Source of the DNA: Botrytis cinerea B05.10
Taxonomy: Eukaryota > Ascomycota > Leotiomycetes > Helotiales > Sclerotiniaceae
NCBI RefSeq assembly: GCF_000143535.2
Contig: NC_037310.1
Span: forward strand, 1,116,001-1,180,000
DNA length: 64,000 bases
Reading direction: 5' to 3'
Shown: positions 1-10,945 of the stretch, piece by piece
Numbering within the stretch: the stretch's first letter is position 1
Layout: the number at the start of each line of letters is the position of its first letter
The notes under the pieces: generated by a model
Told to the model about the DNA's origin: nothing
The model's input: only the letters and a program-made list of their open reading frames with translations
The model's database searches: none
Program-made: the position numbers and the translations under genes

Positions 1-1
1 C

Positions 2-181
2 TTCTCAGTTATTGGGTGGAAATGGACTATCGAAGAGGGGTGGAAAAGAGTGTTGGCAATTGGTGAAGATTTTGGGCTAGATAGCAGGGTCTTTGGGAAA
101 GAGATATCTGTGGGTGATAGCATTAAGGTCGATAGCGGCGTGGAGTGGGAATTCAAAAGCTGTCACAAGCACAGAAAGTAA
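2..181 (+). CDS. 3' end of an unidentified gene (partial)
   Basis: An open frame enters from the left edge and runs 59 codons to a TAA at 179-181. The reading is rich in Trp, Glu and Lys (for example GWKWTIEEGWKR, then EWEFKSCHKHRK at the end) and looks like coding sequence. It may be the last exon of a gene that begins outside the window. I do not recognise a family. There is too little sequence to infer a function, and it could instead be a chance open frame. Confidence 0.4.
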   Translation, partial: FSVIGWKWTIEEGWKRVLAIGEDFGLDSRVFGKEISVGDSIKVDSGVEWEFKSCHKHRK

Positions 182-505
182 GCAAGGGAGCCGGAGAGCC
201 AAGTAGTCAATTTCGAATCTTTTCGACTAATATTATGATTCCCATGGAAGAATGGTATTTCATTTTGCCCTCTGATTGTGGCCAATGAGCTACTACCTTG
301 GAATCAACTTCGCGTTGGCATATTTACATTCCTGTCGAGGAATGTTAATGTCTCCTCTCAGAATCTATAAGTATAGGATTTAGCTTCAAGGCAAACATTT
401 CATTCTTACGGCAATACGTGTCTCTCGTTTCCATTGCATTCAATTCTGTCTGTCTTTTTCTATCTTGAATTTGTAAGTAACTATGCCCTGGTTATCACGC
501 AATAG
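182..505. other. Intergenic spacer
   Basis: No gene is visible. A pyrimidine-rich stretch near 415-475 could be the old promoter or leader of the broken gene that follows. Confidence 0.4.
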
Positions 506-2298
506 CAGTCCCGCGAATTCCATTGGAGACATGATGGCAGTCCAATCACCGATTGTTGCCCCGGCGAAGATATCGCCATCCTCTTCAATGGCAGTCACAG
601 TCATTCCTTCGATCATCGATCCTACATGCGGGACATCACCCGCTCAATATCGCCATTCAACAATGGAAGTCTTCTGGAACTCCATGCACATACTTTCTCG
701 CAATTTGTACTGCATTCCCCAGATGATGGGATCCTTCACTTTTAGTGTGGCCCAAATGATTCCTAAGAGCTCAGGGAGGGATATGTATGAAATGGGCATT
801 CAGTGTATGTTATGTATCATGGAGTGTTGGGCAATGCTCATGGTCATACCGGCATTCTTGACGATGCCTGGAGCGATGTTCATGATGTGTTGTCTGGCTA
901 TGTGGGGGGTTATGGTTGGGATGTCATGGCTATTGAGAGGAAGAGAGAGAATTTGTGAAAGTATAATGCCTGTTGGAGACTTTGGGGACGAGAAATGGAT
1001 TTTTGTTAATGGTAGTTGTACGAGGTAGGCAGATCACCCTCTAGGAAAGGAGTATTTGTGTATATCGCTCATATTGGAACAGCTACACTCAAATGATGCA
1101 TCATCTCACTCGACTGAGTATCATTTTTCACCGCCGCATGACCGGAATCCACAATCGCACCTTGGGGCTCCCTCTCGACCTTCTCTTTCACTTTCTCTCG
1201 ACCGCCATGCCCATCCACCGCACTCTGTATTCGCAACTTCGCGAAACTCTTTTGTCACCTAGTATCCAAAAAGTAGTCATTCTCTCACATTCAACCGGTT
1301 CCAAGATCGTCTCTGATATCCTTGATCAACTACACGCCGATCTGCCAGCTAGTTTAATGGCGAAATTGGAGATCTATACTTTCGGAGCCGCAGGTGGCTC
1401 TTTCTCGAATCCTCTGGTCAATTCGCTTCGTATGGAACTCGGGGCTCATGCAGAGAATGAGAACACCAATATGAAAGTATCTTATGAACGTGTAATACCC
1501 GTGAGTAACTCTATATTCCATCCAAATGCATATTTAATCGTGAGAATAGCATATTGAACATTACCTTCCTCTTACATCCTCGCCGCTGTCTACTATGTCG
1601 ATTTTACACCCGGTCTTACATACTCTAGACTCTCGATTCTGCGGCCGAATGTTCATATTGAATGGGTTTCACCCGGTCTTGTTCGAGCAATACTTGGATA
1701 TGATGTTCACTTGGCGAAAATCCGGTAATTCAGGTGATGAGTCGGAGAATCGAGGGTTTTGGGATGAAATGGTCAGAGTTGATGGAGAGACAGCTGAAAA
1801 GAGAGAATTTACAGCGGGTGCAAGAGGCGCAGCTGGTATGGGAAAGGGAGAGAGAAGATGGAGTGGGCTGATGCAGATGGAGAAGGAGGGAAAGAGAAGA
1901 CCGGGTAGTTGGAGCTGGTCGAAGATGGGGATGGATGGAGTAGGAATGGTGAGGAGAGAGACGAAGGCTTTGGAGGGAAAGAGAATGAGGGAGGTGGGGA
2001 GGTTGGGTGGTTATGAAGGTGGTGAAAGACTAAGTGTGGGCTGGTTTGAGGGAAAAGGAATGATGGGGTTAGAGAAGAGGATGGCGAGTGGTGGCCAGTA
2101 AAATTAAGTCTAAGCGATGATCTAGGGACTGCGAATGGAAGTGAAAGCGATTTGGAGGGTTGGGATGAAGTGGTAGTTAGTAATTCTGGGGATCCTCGTG
2201 GTTCTAAGGTAGATATCAATGGATGCAGCTCGGGGTTTGAGAGCAACGAAGAAGAAACCGACGTTGATTTGGATATGTTAGTGGCAGTATGGTTTTGA
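506..2298 (+). pseudogene. Decayed alpha/beta-hydrolase-like fungal gene, broken across frames
   Basis: Protein-like sequence runs through this interval but switches frame several times. Frame of 506 reads PGEDIAILFNGSHSHSF (560-610) and an HTFSQFVLHSPDDG stretch. It then meets in-frame stops at about 750-790, where the frame of 483 supplies SVAQMIPKSSGRDMYEM. The reading returns to the first frame for VYVMYHGVLGNAHGHTG and DDAWSDVHDV, and shifts again for DEKWIFVNG (about 990-1010). Frame 1093-1500 gives RRMTGIHNRTLGLPLDLL and the nucleophile-elbow-like KVVILSHSTGSK. A plausible intron (1501-1549, GTGAGT..TAG) joins VIP to HIEHY, then DSRFCGRMFILNG follows. Beyond about 1745 the acidic tail again needs at least two frame changes and ends at TGA 2296-2298. 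The order of motifs matches one fungal protein with a lipase-like elbow. I infer a pseudogene; sequencing errors are the main alternative. Confidence 0.6.
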
Positions 2299-2625
2299 CA
2301 AGGTCTGTTTCTACTTTTAACTTTTTAATACTACGGAAATATGTATTTGAACTCTTGCTTTCTGATAGTACTATATTGAACCTAGCGTGCTCCGACTTTT
2401 AATCTGAATTTATCAAGCTTCATGCAGTGTCAATTCTGGATCATTATGTAACTGACATTTAGATTGATTCGGTTTGGAGATGTAGAGTTTCAACGCCATT
2501 AACCCCAAAAACACCGTTAAGAAATACAAATATTACCAAGGTAAAACTTTAAAGCAAAATTAATGGCAGACAGAAACCTAGGCGCATTTTGGGAATTAAT
2601 CACAGAATCATGTCGGCGATGTGGT
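2299..2625. other. Convergent intergenic spacer
   Basis: AT-rich DNA between the ends of a plus-strand pseudogene and a minus-strand gene. It probably holds 3' untranslated sequence. Nothing else is seen. Confidence 0.4.
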
Positions 2626-3765
2626 TTATTCTGGACGCTTCTTCTGTTCCCTTACTTTGATGTTATAAACTGTTTGACCGTCGTCACTAGCTGGTGGTGG
2701 ATGCGTTCGACCTGATCCAAAAAGCACATGAACTTCGCGGCCTGCTATGTCTAGATTAAGGGCGTCCTTTGATCTGGACCGGGAGCTTGTATAGGAAGAT
2801 CTGGATGAAGATGATGTAGTCGATGACCTTGTACCTGAGTCCGACGAAGTATAAGAATCAGATGATACGGATCTTGCACGGGACCGCGGTGAAGGATATC
2901 TTGATTCGACACCATGATCTGAATCTGCGCCATGTAATGTAATAGCGCCCCCTGATTTCGGACGAGACTTTTTACTAGGTGTCGCTTCGACTTCACGTCT
3001 GCTTTTATGAGTTTGCGCACCGACTTGGCTATCATAGCTTTCGGCAACTGCACTAAGGTTCTTCTCAGTCAGTGGCATTATAGGGTGCTCTTGCTCGACT
3101 GGGACCTGAGGAGCCTGCCGCTGTGTAGATTTGTGTGATCTGGACGCTGCAGACCGAGTCTTTTTCTGTTTCACAGCAGGTACTTCGTCACATTCCTTGT
3201 AGGAGCTGCCTTTTCTTCTCGAACACTTGGATGAATGTGCATGCCTAGGTCTTTTCCTCCTGTTAAAATCAGCAGATCGACCATGTGAAGCTTGCCATTG
3301 ATGATGTTTCAGTTCCAAACAGCCTGATTTGGTAAGATCATGATTGACAAGATCGATGTACGTTGTATGATCTTGCTCCATATCCTCATCTATCCGGAGG
3401 CGCTCGAAAGCCCTGCTAAAAGCAACAATCGGATCTCCCCTAACGATACCAACTTCTTCGGAAACTATATGTCGGTCCCTCCTGAGCATGACCTTTTCGT
3501 AGTATTTTTCGCTGCGTAATATACCCGATAAGAAAAGTATGCCATGATCGCTGAAGATAATCTGTTGTCCACCGTGTTCTAGGCTTTGAATCGCCTCAGT
3601 CGCCGTTCCATGTCGGGAGTTTCTAAAGTTGGGCAAATCGCTTTTCAGATTTGGAATTTCGACATACCATCCAACTAAAACGAAGCCGGGAACAAGAGGG
3701 TATGTTTTAATGTAAAGTTTGAACCCGTCGGAGGAACTGAAAATGTCCAGAGGAATTGAAGGCAT
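2626..3765 (-). CDS. Orphan protein with Ser/Arg-rich tail, 379 aa
   Basis: A single uninterrupted frame starts at ATG 3765-3763 and ends at TAA 2628-2626. Residues 1 to about 140 look like a folded domain with many aromatic residues and no motif that I recognise. From about residue 165 to 345 the protein is low-complexity and basic, with RS/SR dipeptides and long Ser runs (for example SPRSRARSVSSDSYTSSDSG), as in RS-domain splicing or nuclear-speckle proteins. A short ordered-looking tail follows (REVHVLFGSG). No signal peptide or membrane segment is seen. Its divergent neighbour on the plus strand also has a Ser/Arg-rich tail, but the N-terminal parts of the two do not look alike. A nuclear or RNA-related role is only a guess from composition. 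Confidence 0.65.
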   Translation of the reverse strand: MPSIPLDIFSSSDGFKLYIKTYPLVPGFVLVGWYVEIPNLKSDLPNFRNSRHGTATEAIQSLEHGGQQIIFSDHGILFLSGILRSEKYYEKVMLRRDRHIVSEEVGIVRGDPIVAFSRAFERLRIDEDMEQDHTTYIDLVNHDLTKSGCLELKHHQWQASHGRSADFNRRKRPRHAHSSKCSRRKGSSYKECDEVPAVKQKKTRSAASRSHKSTQRQAPQVPVEQEHPIMPLTEKNLSAVAESYDSQVGAQTHKSRREVEATPSKKSRPKSGGAITLHGADSDHGVESRYPSPRSRARSVSSDSYTSSDSGTRSSTTSSSSRSSYTSSRSRSKDALNLDIAGREVHVLFGSGRTHPPPASDDGQTVYNIKVREQKKRPE

Positions 3766-4931
3766 GGTCTAAGAACGTGCTATCTGAGCTGCAAGTTAGC
3801 TACCTTTGTTTTGAACATACTTCACAACATACTATATGAGGTACTAGATATCTTTGTCAAATAATCATCTATCGCTACGGATAAAAAATTAGCTAGTAGA
3901 TTTTCCTGAAGATTGGCTATAGCATCTATATTTAATGGGTCATGTCTTTTGGTGCTCCTGTTCCTGTTGGCGTACGCGACCCAGGTCCCAAGAAAACCAT
4001 ATCACACACAACATGTTGAACAACTTAATTGCCTTGAGGTATATTACGGGCTGGCTGACCAGGTCCTTTGATTCATCTCTTCTTTATATGATTTGCGGAT
4101 ATAGAATTTGTTGTTGTGCTCATGTTCATTTGCCAGAGGCTCTATGATCAGAAAGCCAGGAGCTCCGACGGGTAATTGGTTGATCCAAATCCATTGGGAA
4201 GTTTCAAATCAGGTGTTCCTTTAGGAATACAGTACTACTGTTAGTTTCATGGTTAAGTAGGATATATATTTGGTTGATGGAAGTAGTGTGGGCATGCCGG
4301 TAGCCCCCCAAGGAGTGGATCTTTGAGCATTGCTCCACCAAAGTAACGGGTTTCTTTCCAACTCTTTCACGATTTATTCCTCAACCTTCTGTCTAACTTC
4401 AGCACAGCGAACAGATGTTCACTGTGTTTCCCGAATCTACGTCTAAATGTCTTTCTTGAGCTTTACGTGCGGTTTTGTTCCTTGCCAACATGCCCGTTGC
4501 TCAAATATCGTGGCTTCTACATCGATAAACTCTCACAAAGGTCAACCCAGATGTAAAATCACACAATTTTATCTGATTCTTCCGCTCCAACAATCACTGT
4601 ACTGAATGAAATACTCAAACTGTCATTTTCCTGCAACTTCATGTCTTTCAGTGAAAAAACATCACTGAACCTTCATACGCGTACGCGCGACGTGTAGTCA
4701 AAAATGAAAAGGTAAATGTGCGTAGCGAGTTTACTTCTGGCCTTGTAAAATAAATAATACAAAAGGTGGGAAACTTAAGGGAATTGTAATGTTATCAAGC
4801 AGCCAGCAATTTGGCCTGCGTAGGATCGCGTCGCGATGGCATTTGCGTATTGAAATAAACGCCGGCCACCCGCTAGGCTTACAATACCTACAGGGCTGAA
4901 TAACAAAGACCGTAAAACTCCACGTAGCTAG
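3766..4931. other. Divergent intergenic region
   Basis: About 1.2 kb lies between two divergently transcribed orphan genes and should hold both promoters. I see no convincing ORF or RNA gene. Short frames such as 3935-4147 show no coding character. Confidence 0.4.
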
Positions 4932-6337
4932 GCCAGTCAAGAATGGCGGAGGTTTTTGTTGTTATTTAAGGACTTATACAAGTGTTTTTACAGTATTGAA
5001 GTCAAGGACTGCCCCAGCGAATTGAAATCACTGACCACTCGTGGAACGGCAATCAGAAAGCCATCAGCTTTTCAAAGTACATTAAAGGTTATTCTTGGAT
5101 CATTTAATCCGCCGTCTACTCAAGTATGGAATACTGGCGTGGAAGATATCGACCGTACGTTTGCTTCTTTCTACATGCACCCAAACGGAAGTCCCGCTAA
5201 TCACTAGCCATTTTATCAAGGATATCATCTAGTGAAGTGATGATAGATGAAAGAAACCAGTATAGTGTCTACGCCAGCGAGTGTATGCTCCTACCTGGCT
5301 ATATAGAGCAATCAATCACACTCGATTTGAGTACCTCTGAAGAGGATAAGAGATTTTTGAGATACTCGATCGAATTTGAAGTAGAACCGGATCGAGACCA
5401 GAGAGGGCATATTTACCGTGGTTACTCACAATCACATCGACTGGGCGAAACTAGAGAAGGATACGCGATGTCTTTCTTGAAAACACTTGAGGAACTGCAC
5501 GGAAAAACCAAGCGAGCGATAGAGCGCAGACGTCATTCACCATACGAGGAAACCAAACGAGCGATAGGGCGTAAACGTCATTGCTTCGGAAAGCTTAAGT
5601 ATATAAGTGACATCCTTGAAGCAGCACGCAAGAATGAAAGTTTGCTAGTTCATCAACCTAAATTGAAACTTCTCGAGAAATCATCTGGCCGCAAGACCTG
5701 GCAGGCTCAGTTCATAAGACGAGGAGCTAGCGGAACTATGGAAGAGGATTACGAAAGACGAGAGGTTAGAAGAGATAAAACTTTGGGACGGATCAATAAA
5801 TCTAGAGTTGCAAGAGGATTTGGAATACATATAAGCAATAACGAGAAGAGGAGTCGGAAGCGGGAAGAGCGGATGAGATACCCGTCACATAGTGATGCTG
5901 AATCCACAGGTTCGCGGGAAACTGCTTCAAGCGTTGGCTCTTATTACGGCTCTTCTCATGGAAGGCGGCGCCGCAGTTCATCTCGTAACCACGATGGCTA
6001 TCGCGGATACGAATCTTTAGATGACGACTATGATACCAGATCGCGTGCATCTTCGGTGTTTTCGAAACCAGGCCGCTCCTCAAGCCATGGTTCCAGAAGC
6101 TCTGTCTCTTCTGGATCTAGTCGGTCAAACTCAGACTACGGGTCAAGATATAGAAGTGGTCACAACAATTACCAGACCGATGATCAGTTTCGAAAGCCAC
6201 CAAGTTATCCACCCGATTTTCAACACGGTTATGAAACTAAGGATCTGCCTCGTCCGAACGAACCGTACCCGGGAAGATCTCGGTCACTTTATCCGTCGCA
6301 TTATCCGCCACAATATCCGCCACAATATCCCGTATGA
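4932..6337 (+). CDS. Orphan protein with Ser/Arg-rich tail, two exons, 5' end unresolved
   Basis: The last exon is well supported: it ends in a stop just after PPQYPPQYPV at 6335-6337. A 53-bp intron (5155-5207, GTACGT..TAG) joins upstream GVEDID to PILSRISSSEVMIDER. The upstream frame is open from 4932 but has no ATG, and the nearest ATG (4943) is out of frame, so a further 5' exon or an unusual start is likely. The N-terminal half has no recognisable domain. The middle contains two near-copies of a KRAIxRxRH element (about 5510-5582). The tail is Ser/Arg/Tyr/Gly-rich (SRASSVFSKPGRSSSHGSRS) with Pro-Tyr repeats at the end. It looks like a disordered, possibly nuclear, lineage-specific protein. 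Confidence 0.55.
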
Positions 6338-8282
6338 TCATACAGCAGGTAATGCGTATGGATGATCGTGAGGAGTGGCGAGTAAAGGGAGAGGGAGAGA
6401 GAGGGAGAGAGGGGGAGAGCAGCGAAGTAAGTAGTTGGGAGATGATGGTAAATTGGTTGTTCAGCATGTCCCACAATTTTGGTACTGATGGGTCTGAGTT
6501 TTGTTGTTGTTTCATTTCCTTTCTTACTATTGTTCATTATATGTATGGTCTCTTCTTCACGTCAATATACTTCATTACTTGGGAACATCTTGTTTACCCA
6601 TATTTTCCAAATCTGTTGTATCTGCCTATGCGAAAAGGAGCTTGCAATGCCATTGCAGGGCACTTTCTGTATCAAATATCTCCGCCCACAACCAGATATT
6701 AACTTTTGACTTCAAACAAATAGTCAATACTAGGAAAGGATCATTAGCTCAATATTGCAGAACAGATCCCATAGGTCGACGGATTACTTTGACACACACA
6801 AAGCCGCGGCCAATAAGAGGGCTGGTCGGGGTGCCCGCTCACATAACCTTCATATGCGCGCTTGCAGTGTATAGAATCTGTATACTCAGCCCTCGGGCCA
6901 CGCATTGGAACTCACAATCCACCCGGCCCGGGTACCAGATAACACTTAGAAGGATCTTCTGTGTTACGTTCTTTACTTCTGGCCTGCCAATCTAGTTTGG
7001 CTATCAAAATGAGATAGTTCAAGAGTGAAATGAGTCTATGCTATATTTCTCACAAATCAATAATAAGCTACCGTTCTGGAAAACAACGTTGGCACAACCG
7101 AGACTCCCATAAGACACTTCAATTCACACAGGATACACTTGAGCCTAGAAATAGTGATACATATATTGCGGTGTGACAGTCGAAGCAACCGAGGCTCAGT
7201 GTGCCAAAGTGTACTGTAGAAGCCGCCATGGGCAGATTTGTTTGCAATCCTTCCTTTATGTAGGATGCAAGATATCTAACCCACTACCTGGTAGCAATAG
7301 AAGTCCAAAGAGACCATATGAAAAGGAACGACGATGCGCGAAACCAGTTGCTTTACTTTCAGATCTACGCCGCAATCAATCTGGTAAAATATATAATAAA
7401 AGGGACGACAAAGGCTTCAGAAGTTGTCAAGTGAGATCATGCTCCATTGAAGCGTTCATTCTCTTCCTATATGTTTGATACTTTGTATCGTTCATCACCA
7501 GCCTTGATAATTATTGAAAATTCTACGGAAGAAATTTTTAAAAGTTGAGAGGTATGGGCCCAGAATAATTAGCGTGGCGCTAATCCCGTTTTACTCTAGA
7601 TCGTTCTTCACTGTAGCGAAAAAGGTCCTCTCTAGAATCTTTCAAGGATTCCCTCTAGGCCATACGTAGATGTGTGTTAATGAAGATATTGCTATGTGCA
7701 TGTTGCTATGTATATATTGCTATGTACATATTTGTATATGTTGAGATGAGATACCTACTTCCACTCAAGTTTTGCCACCATTTTCTCATAAAACCAGCCA
7801 GCCTGTGTGAATTCTCATGTGTAGGTAGTTTTAGTCTAATGGTCCAACACCCTCTCCAACCATGCGCGTTTAGGTGTATGTCGTAGGGAATTTGAACCGC
7901 CATAAGAGAACGATGGAATGGAAAACAGAGTGAAGCTTTCAGAATCTATTCACTGGCTCACATCACCAAAAGCGTTTGAATAGACATGTATATTCGCTTT
8001 GAGCCACATCATGAACGTGAATGTGTACTGCTCGAATTGGGTGTTCCAAGAATTCCTGCTTACCTAATCTAATGCGTGAAGCTCAAATTTCAGCCTCACC
8101 CGTTCGTTCCTTTCTCTACCATTCATTCACTACAATCTACATCAATTCTTTCTCTGCATTAATAAATTACACTCAAAGCCTTTGAACTCGAGACAATAAG
8201 AAGTCCAAATTCTTATCGTATAACTCTTCTTTTGTATACACTCTCCGTTAAAGACTTCATTACAAACGACGCGACGATTATT
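6338..8282. other. Intergenic region
   Basis: Nearly 2 kb with no gene that I can support. It contains a GAGAGGGA-type purine tract at about 6388-6420 and imperfect TGCTATGTA repeats at 7685-7740. The right end holds the PRP39 promoter and a CT-rich leader. Confidence 0.4.
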
Positions 8283-10555
8283 ATGGCCGACTTTCATTAT
8301 GGAGGGACGGATGAGGAGTCTGCTGAGATCAAGAAGCTGAATGCTGAAGTTGTAGGTTTATCATTGTGTTTCTATCGATTGCGCGTTTGCTGACCATTAC
8401 TCTCTATAGCTCGAAAATACGGATAATTTCGAGAGTTGGGAGAAGCTTGTTCGCGCAGCAGAGACTCTGGAAGGAGGGTTAAATCGTAATTCAAGTCCAC
8501 AGGCGATTGCGACAACTCGAGATTCTTACGATCGTTTCCTTGCGAAATTCCCCCTCCTGTTTGGATATTGGAAGAAATATGCAGATCTGGAATTCTCCAT
8601 AGCTGGCACAGAAGCTGCTGAGATGGTGATTAAAGATAGACTGTAAGGCAATGAGCTATGTGCTGACATATTTTAGGTCTTTGAAAGAGGTATCGCCAGT
8701 ATAGCAACATCTGTGGATTTGTGGACGGATTATTGTTCCTTCAAGGTCGAGACAAGTCATGATCCTGATGTGATCAGAGAGTAAGTATACTAGATGCTTT
8801 CCTTCCCTTAACACAGCATCTGCAGCATGGTCATACAGCCACATGAGCTACGTTCGGAGTTTTCATGGCTCACAAATGGTGAGAAATGCCAAAAAAAAAA
8901 GCTGTTCATGTTTGACTCTTCTCACCAACATGACCAGGATATCTTTCTGCTATCACACGTTCGCTTTTGTCCCGTATCACTCTGCACACATTGTCGGCAC
9001 GAGGAGGATATAAATATCATTGCATTTGTGCACACTGCCCTTCCCGTATTTGCACTCCTTGCCACCTTTCCATTCCCTCCCTTTTCAAAGTACGAGGCGT
9101 ATCTAACATTTTATATTAGGCTTTTCGAGCGTGGCGCCGTTGCAGTGGGATTGGACTTTCTTGCCCATCCTTTCTGGGACAAATACCTAGAATTTGAAGA
9201 TCGATTGGAAGCTCAAGACAAGATATTTGCTATTTTGAATCGAGTCGTGAAGATTCCTATGCATCAATATGCTCGATACTTTGAACGTTTTCGCCAGTTA
9301 GCTCACGCTCGTCCATTGCTAGAGCTTCTTCCAGCCGAAACACTCGAACAATTCCGTGCCGATGTTATTTCTGAAAGTACCGGCTTCCAGTCTGGTCCCA
9401 AAGGGGAATTAGAGATTGAACGTGACATTAGAACCAAGATCGATAATTTCCATCTTGAAATTTTCGCTCGTACACAAGCGGAAACTACAAAACGTTGGAC
9501 ATATGAGTCTGAGATCAAGCGTCCTTATTTCCACGTCACCGAGCTCGATAATCAGCAACTTTCAAATTGGCGCAAATACTTGGACTTTGAAGAGGCCGAG
9601 GGTGATTATACCCGTGCTATTTTCTTATATGAGAGATGTCTAGTAACTTGCGCATTCTACGACGAGTTCTGGTTTCGTTACGCTCGGTGGATGTCATCGA
9701 AGGAACGCAAGGAAGAAGAAGTCAGAAACATATATCAAAGAGCAAGCACACTCTATGTGCCAATTAGCAAACCCGGGATTAGATTGCAATACGCTTATTT
9801 CGAGGAGATATCCGGGCGTGTCGATGTTGCGAGGGATATTCATCAAGCTATTCTGGATCGCATGCCTGGTCATGTAGAGACTATAATTTCTTGGGCTAAT
9901 CTCGAACGCCGCCACAAAGGCCTTGATGCCGCGATTGAAGTCTACAAAGCACAGATTGCTTCGACAGAATTAGACATTTATTCCAAAGCAGCCTTTGTTG
10001 TTGAGTGGGCCATTTTATTGTGGAAGATTCAAGGATCTGTCGATGAAGCTCGTCAAGTTTTCCAGAAGAACACACAATGGTATCCCGAAAGCCGTCATTT
10101 CTGGACCAAGTACATGGAATTTGAGTTAGCGCAGCCAACGAACTCAACCTCGGAATCAGAACATCATGAAAGGCTCAAGCAAATTCATAGTGACATGATC
10201 AAGACATCCATGAGGTTGGATACCAAGAAGGAGATCAGTAATCTATACTTGATGTACCTAAGGGAAAGAGGCTCCAAGGAGACCATGAAAGAATTTCTGC
10301 AGATTGATCGTGAACTGAACGGGTAAGCATCTTTTTCCGATTCTATAAAGTACCGTACTAACAGACCACAGGCCTATATCAGTTCAACCTGACTATGTCA
10401 AAGCTACTGAATTGGGAAAGGCGACAGCAAATGGAACTATCCCGGGTGTTGACTCAGCTTCTTTACTGAAAGGCGAAGTCAAATACACTACATACTTTCA
10501 ACAGCGCAAGCAACCACTAACTGTTGACCCGCAAGGTCTTGCACCGTTTCATTAG
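8283..10555 (+). CDS. PRP39: Pre-mRNA-processing factor Prp39 (U1 snRNP), 591 aa
   Basis: Five exons: 8283-8351, 8410-8625, 8677-8780, 9120-10322 and 10372-10555. The product is made of HAT (half-a-TPR) repeats, seen as W..Y..FE/LE elements such as ESWEKLV, FGYWKKYADLE, HPFWDKYLEFEDRLE, NWRKYLDFEEAEGD and RHFWTKYMEFE. Prp39 proteins are U1 snRNP components that help recognise 5' splice sites in the nucleus. ATG 8283 starts an acidic N-terminus (MADFHYGG) without a targeting signal. The second intron has a weak GTGATT donor, chosen because it restores EMVFERGIAS. The third intron (8781-9119) is 339 bp, several times longer than the others, and most of it is open in the same frame as exon 4, but a TAA directly follows the donor. 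The length and repeat pattern fit the family. Confidence 0.93.
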
Positions 10556-10945
10556 ATCGTTGCATTGCTGCTTGTGAGAATCACCAGTGTCGTCGTCGGG
10601 TCTTAATAAGTTCGACCAGGCAGCGTGTACAATAGTATCCTTATCAGCCTTGCGATTTGTTCGGAATGAACTCATCGACTTTTTCTTTTCTTCTTTCTCC
10701 TCGAATGCTGGATAAACATACCTTAAGCAGCTTAATGATTAGAGGAGTGGCGGTTTCGGGAATACGCAAAGATTTGCCTACATGTTTTCATTTTCTTCAC
10801 GTAGTTGACAGATATAAAAGCAAAGTTTCACCCATATTTCAGGACAAGATGTATGCATCACTGTGATTATCATTGATCAAAGTGTCTTCTATCAATGAGC
10901 GGCACGCTTTATTCTCTACTATCTTCTAAAATGCATTCCTCCGTC
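10556..10945. other. Convergent intergenic spacer
   Basis: It separates the 3' ends of PRP39 and the minus-strand transporter gene. It is AT-rich and probably untranslated. No other element is seen. Confidence 0.4.

Noticed and set aside
7840..7920. Sequence like a tRNA T-arm (GGTTCAAATTCC on the minus strand)
   Set aside because: No matching acceptor stem, anticodon arm or D arm could be formed around it.
8827..9119. Open reading frame that extends PRP39 exon 4 to the left
   Set aside because: It lies in the long intron. Splicing 8780 to 9120 joins IRE to LFERGAVA as in the family, while the extension is not HAT-like.
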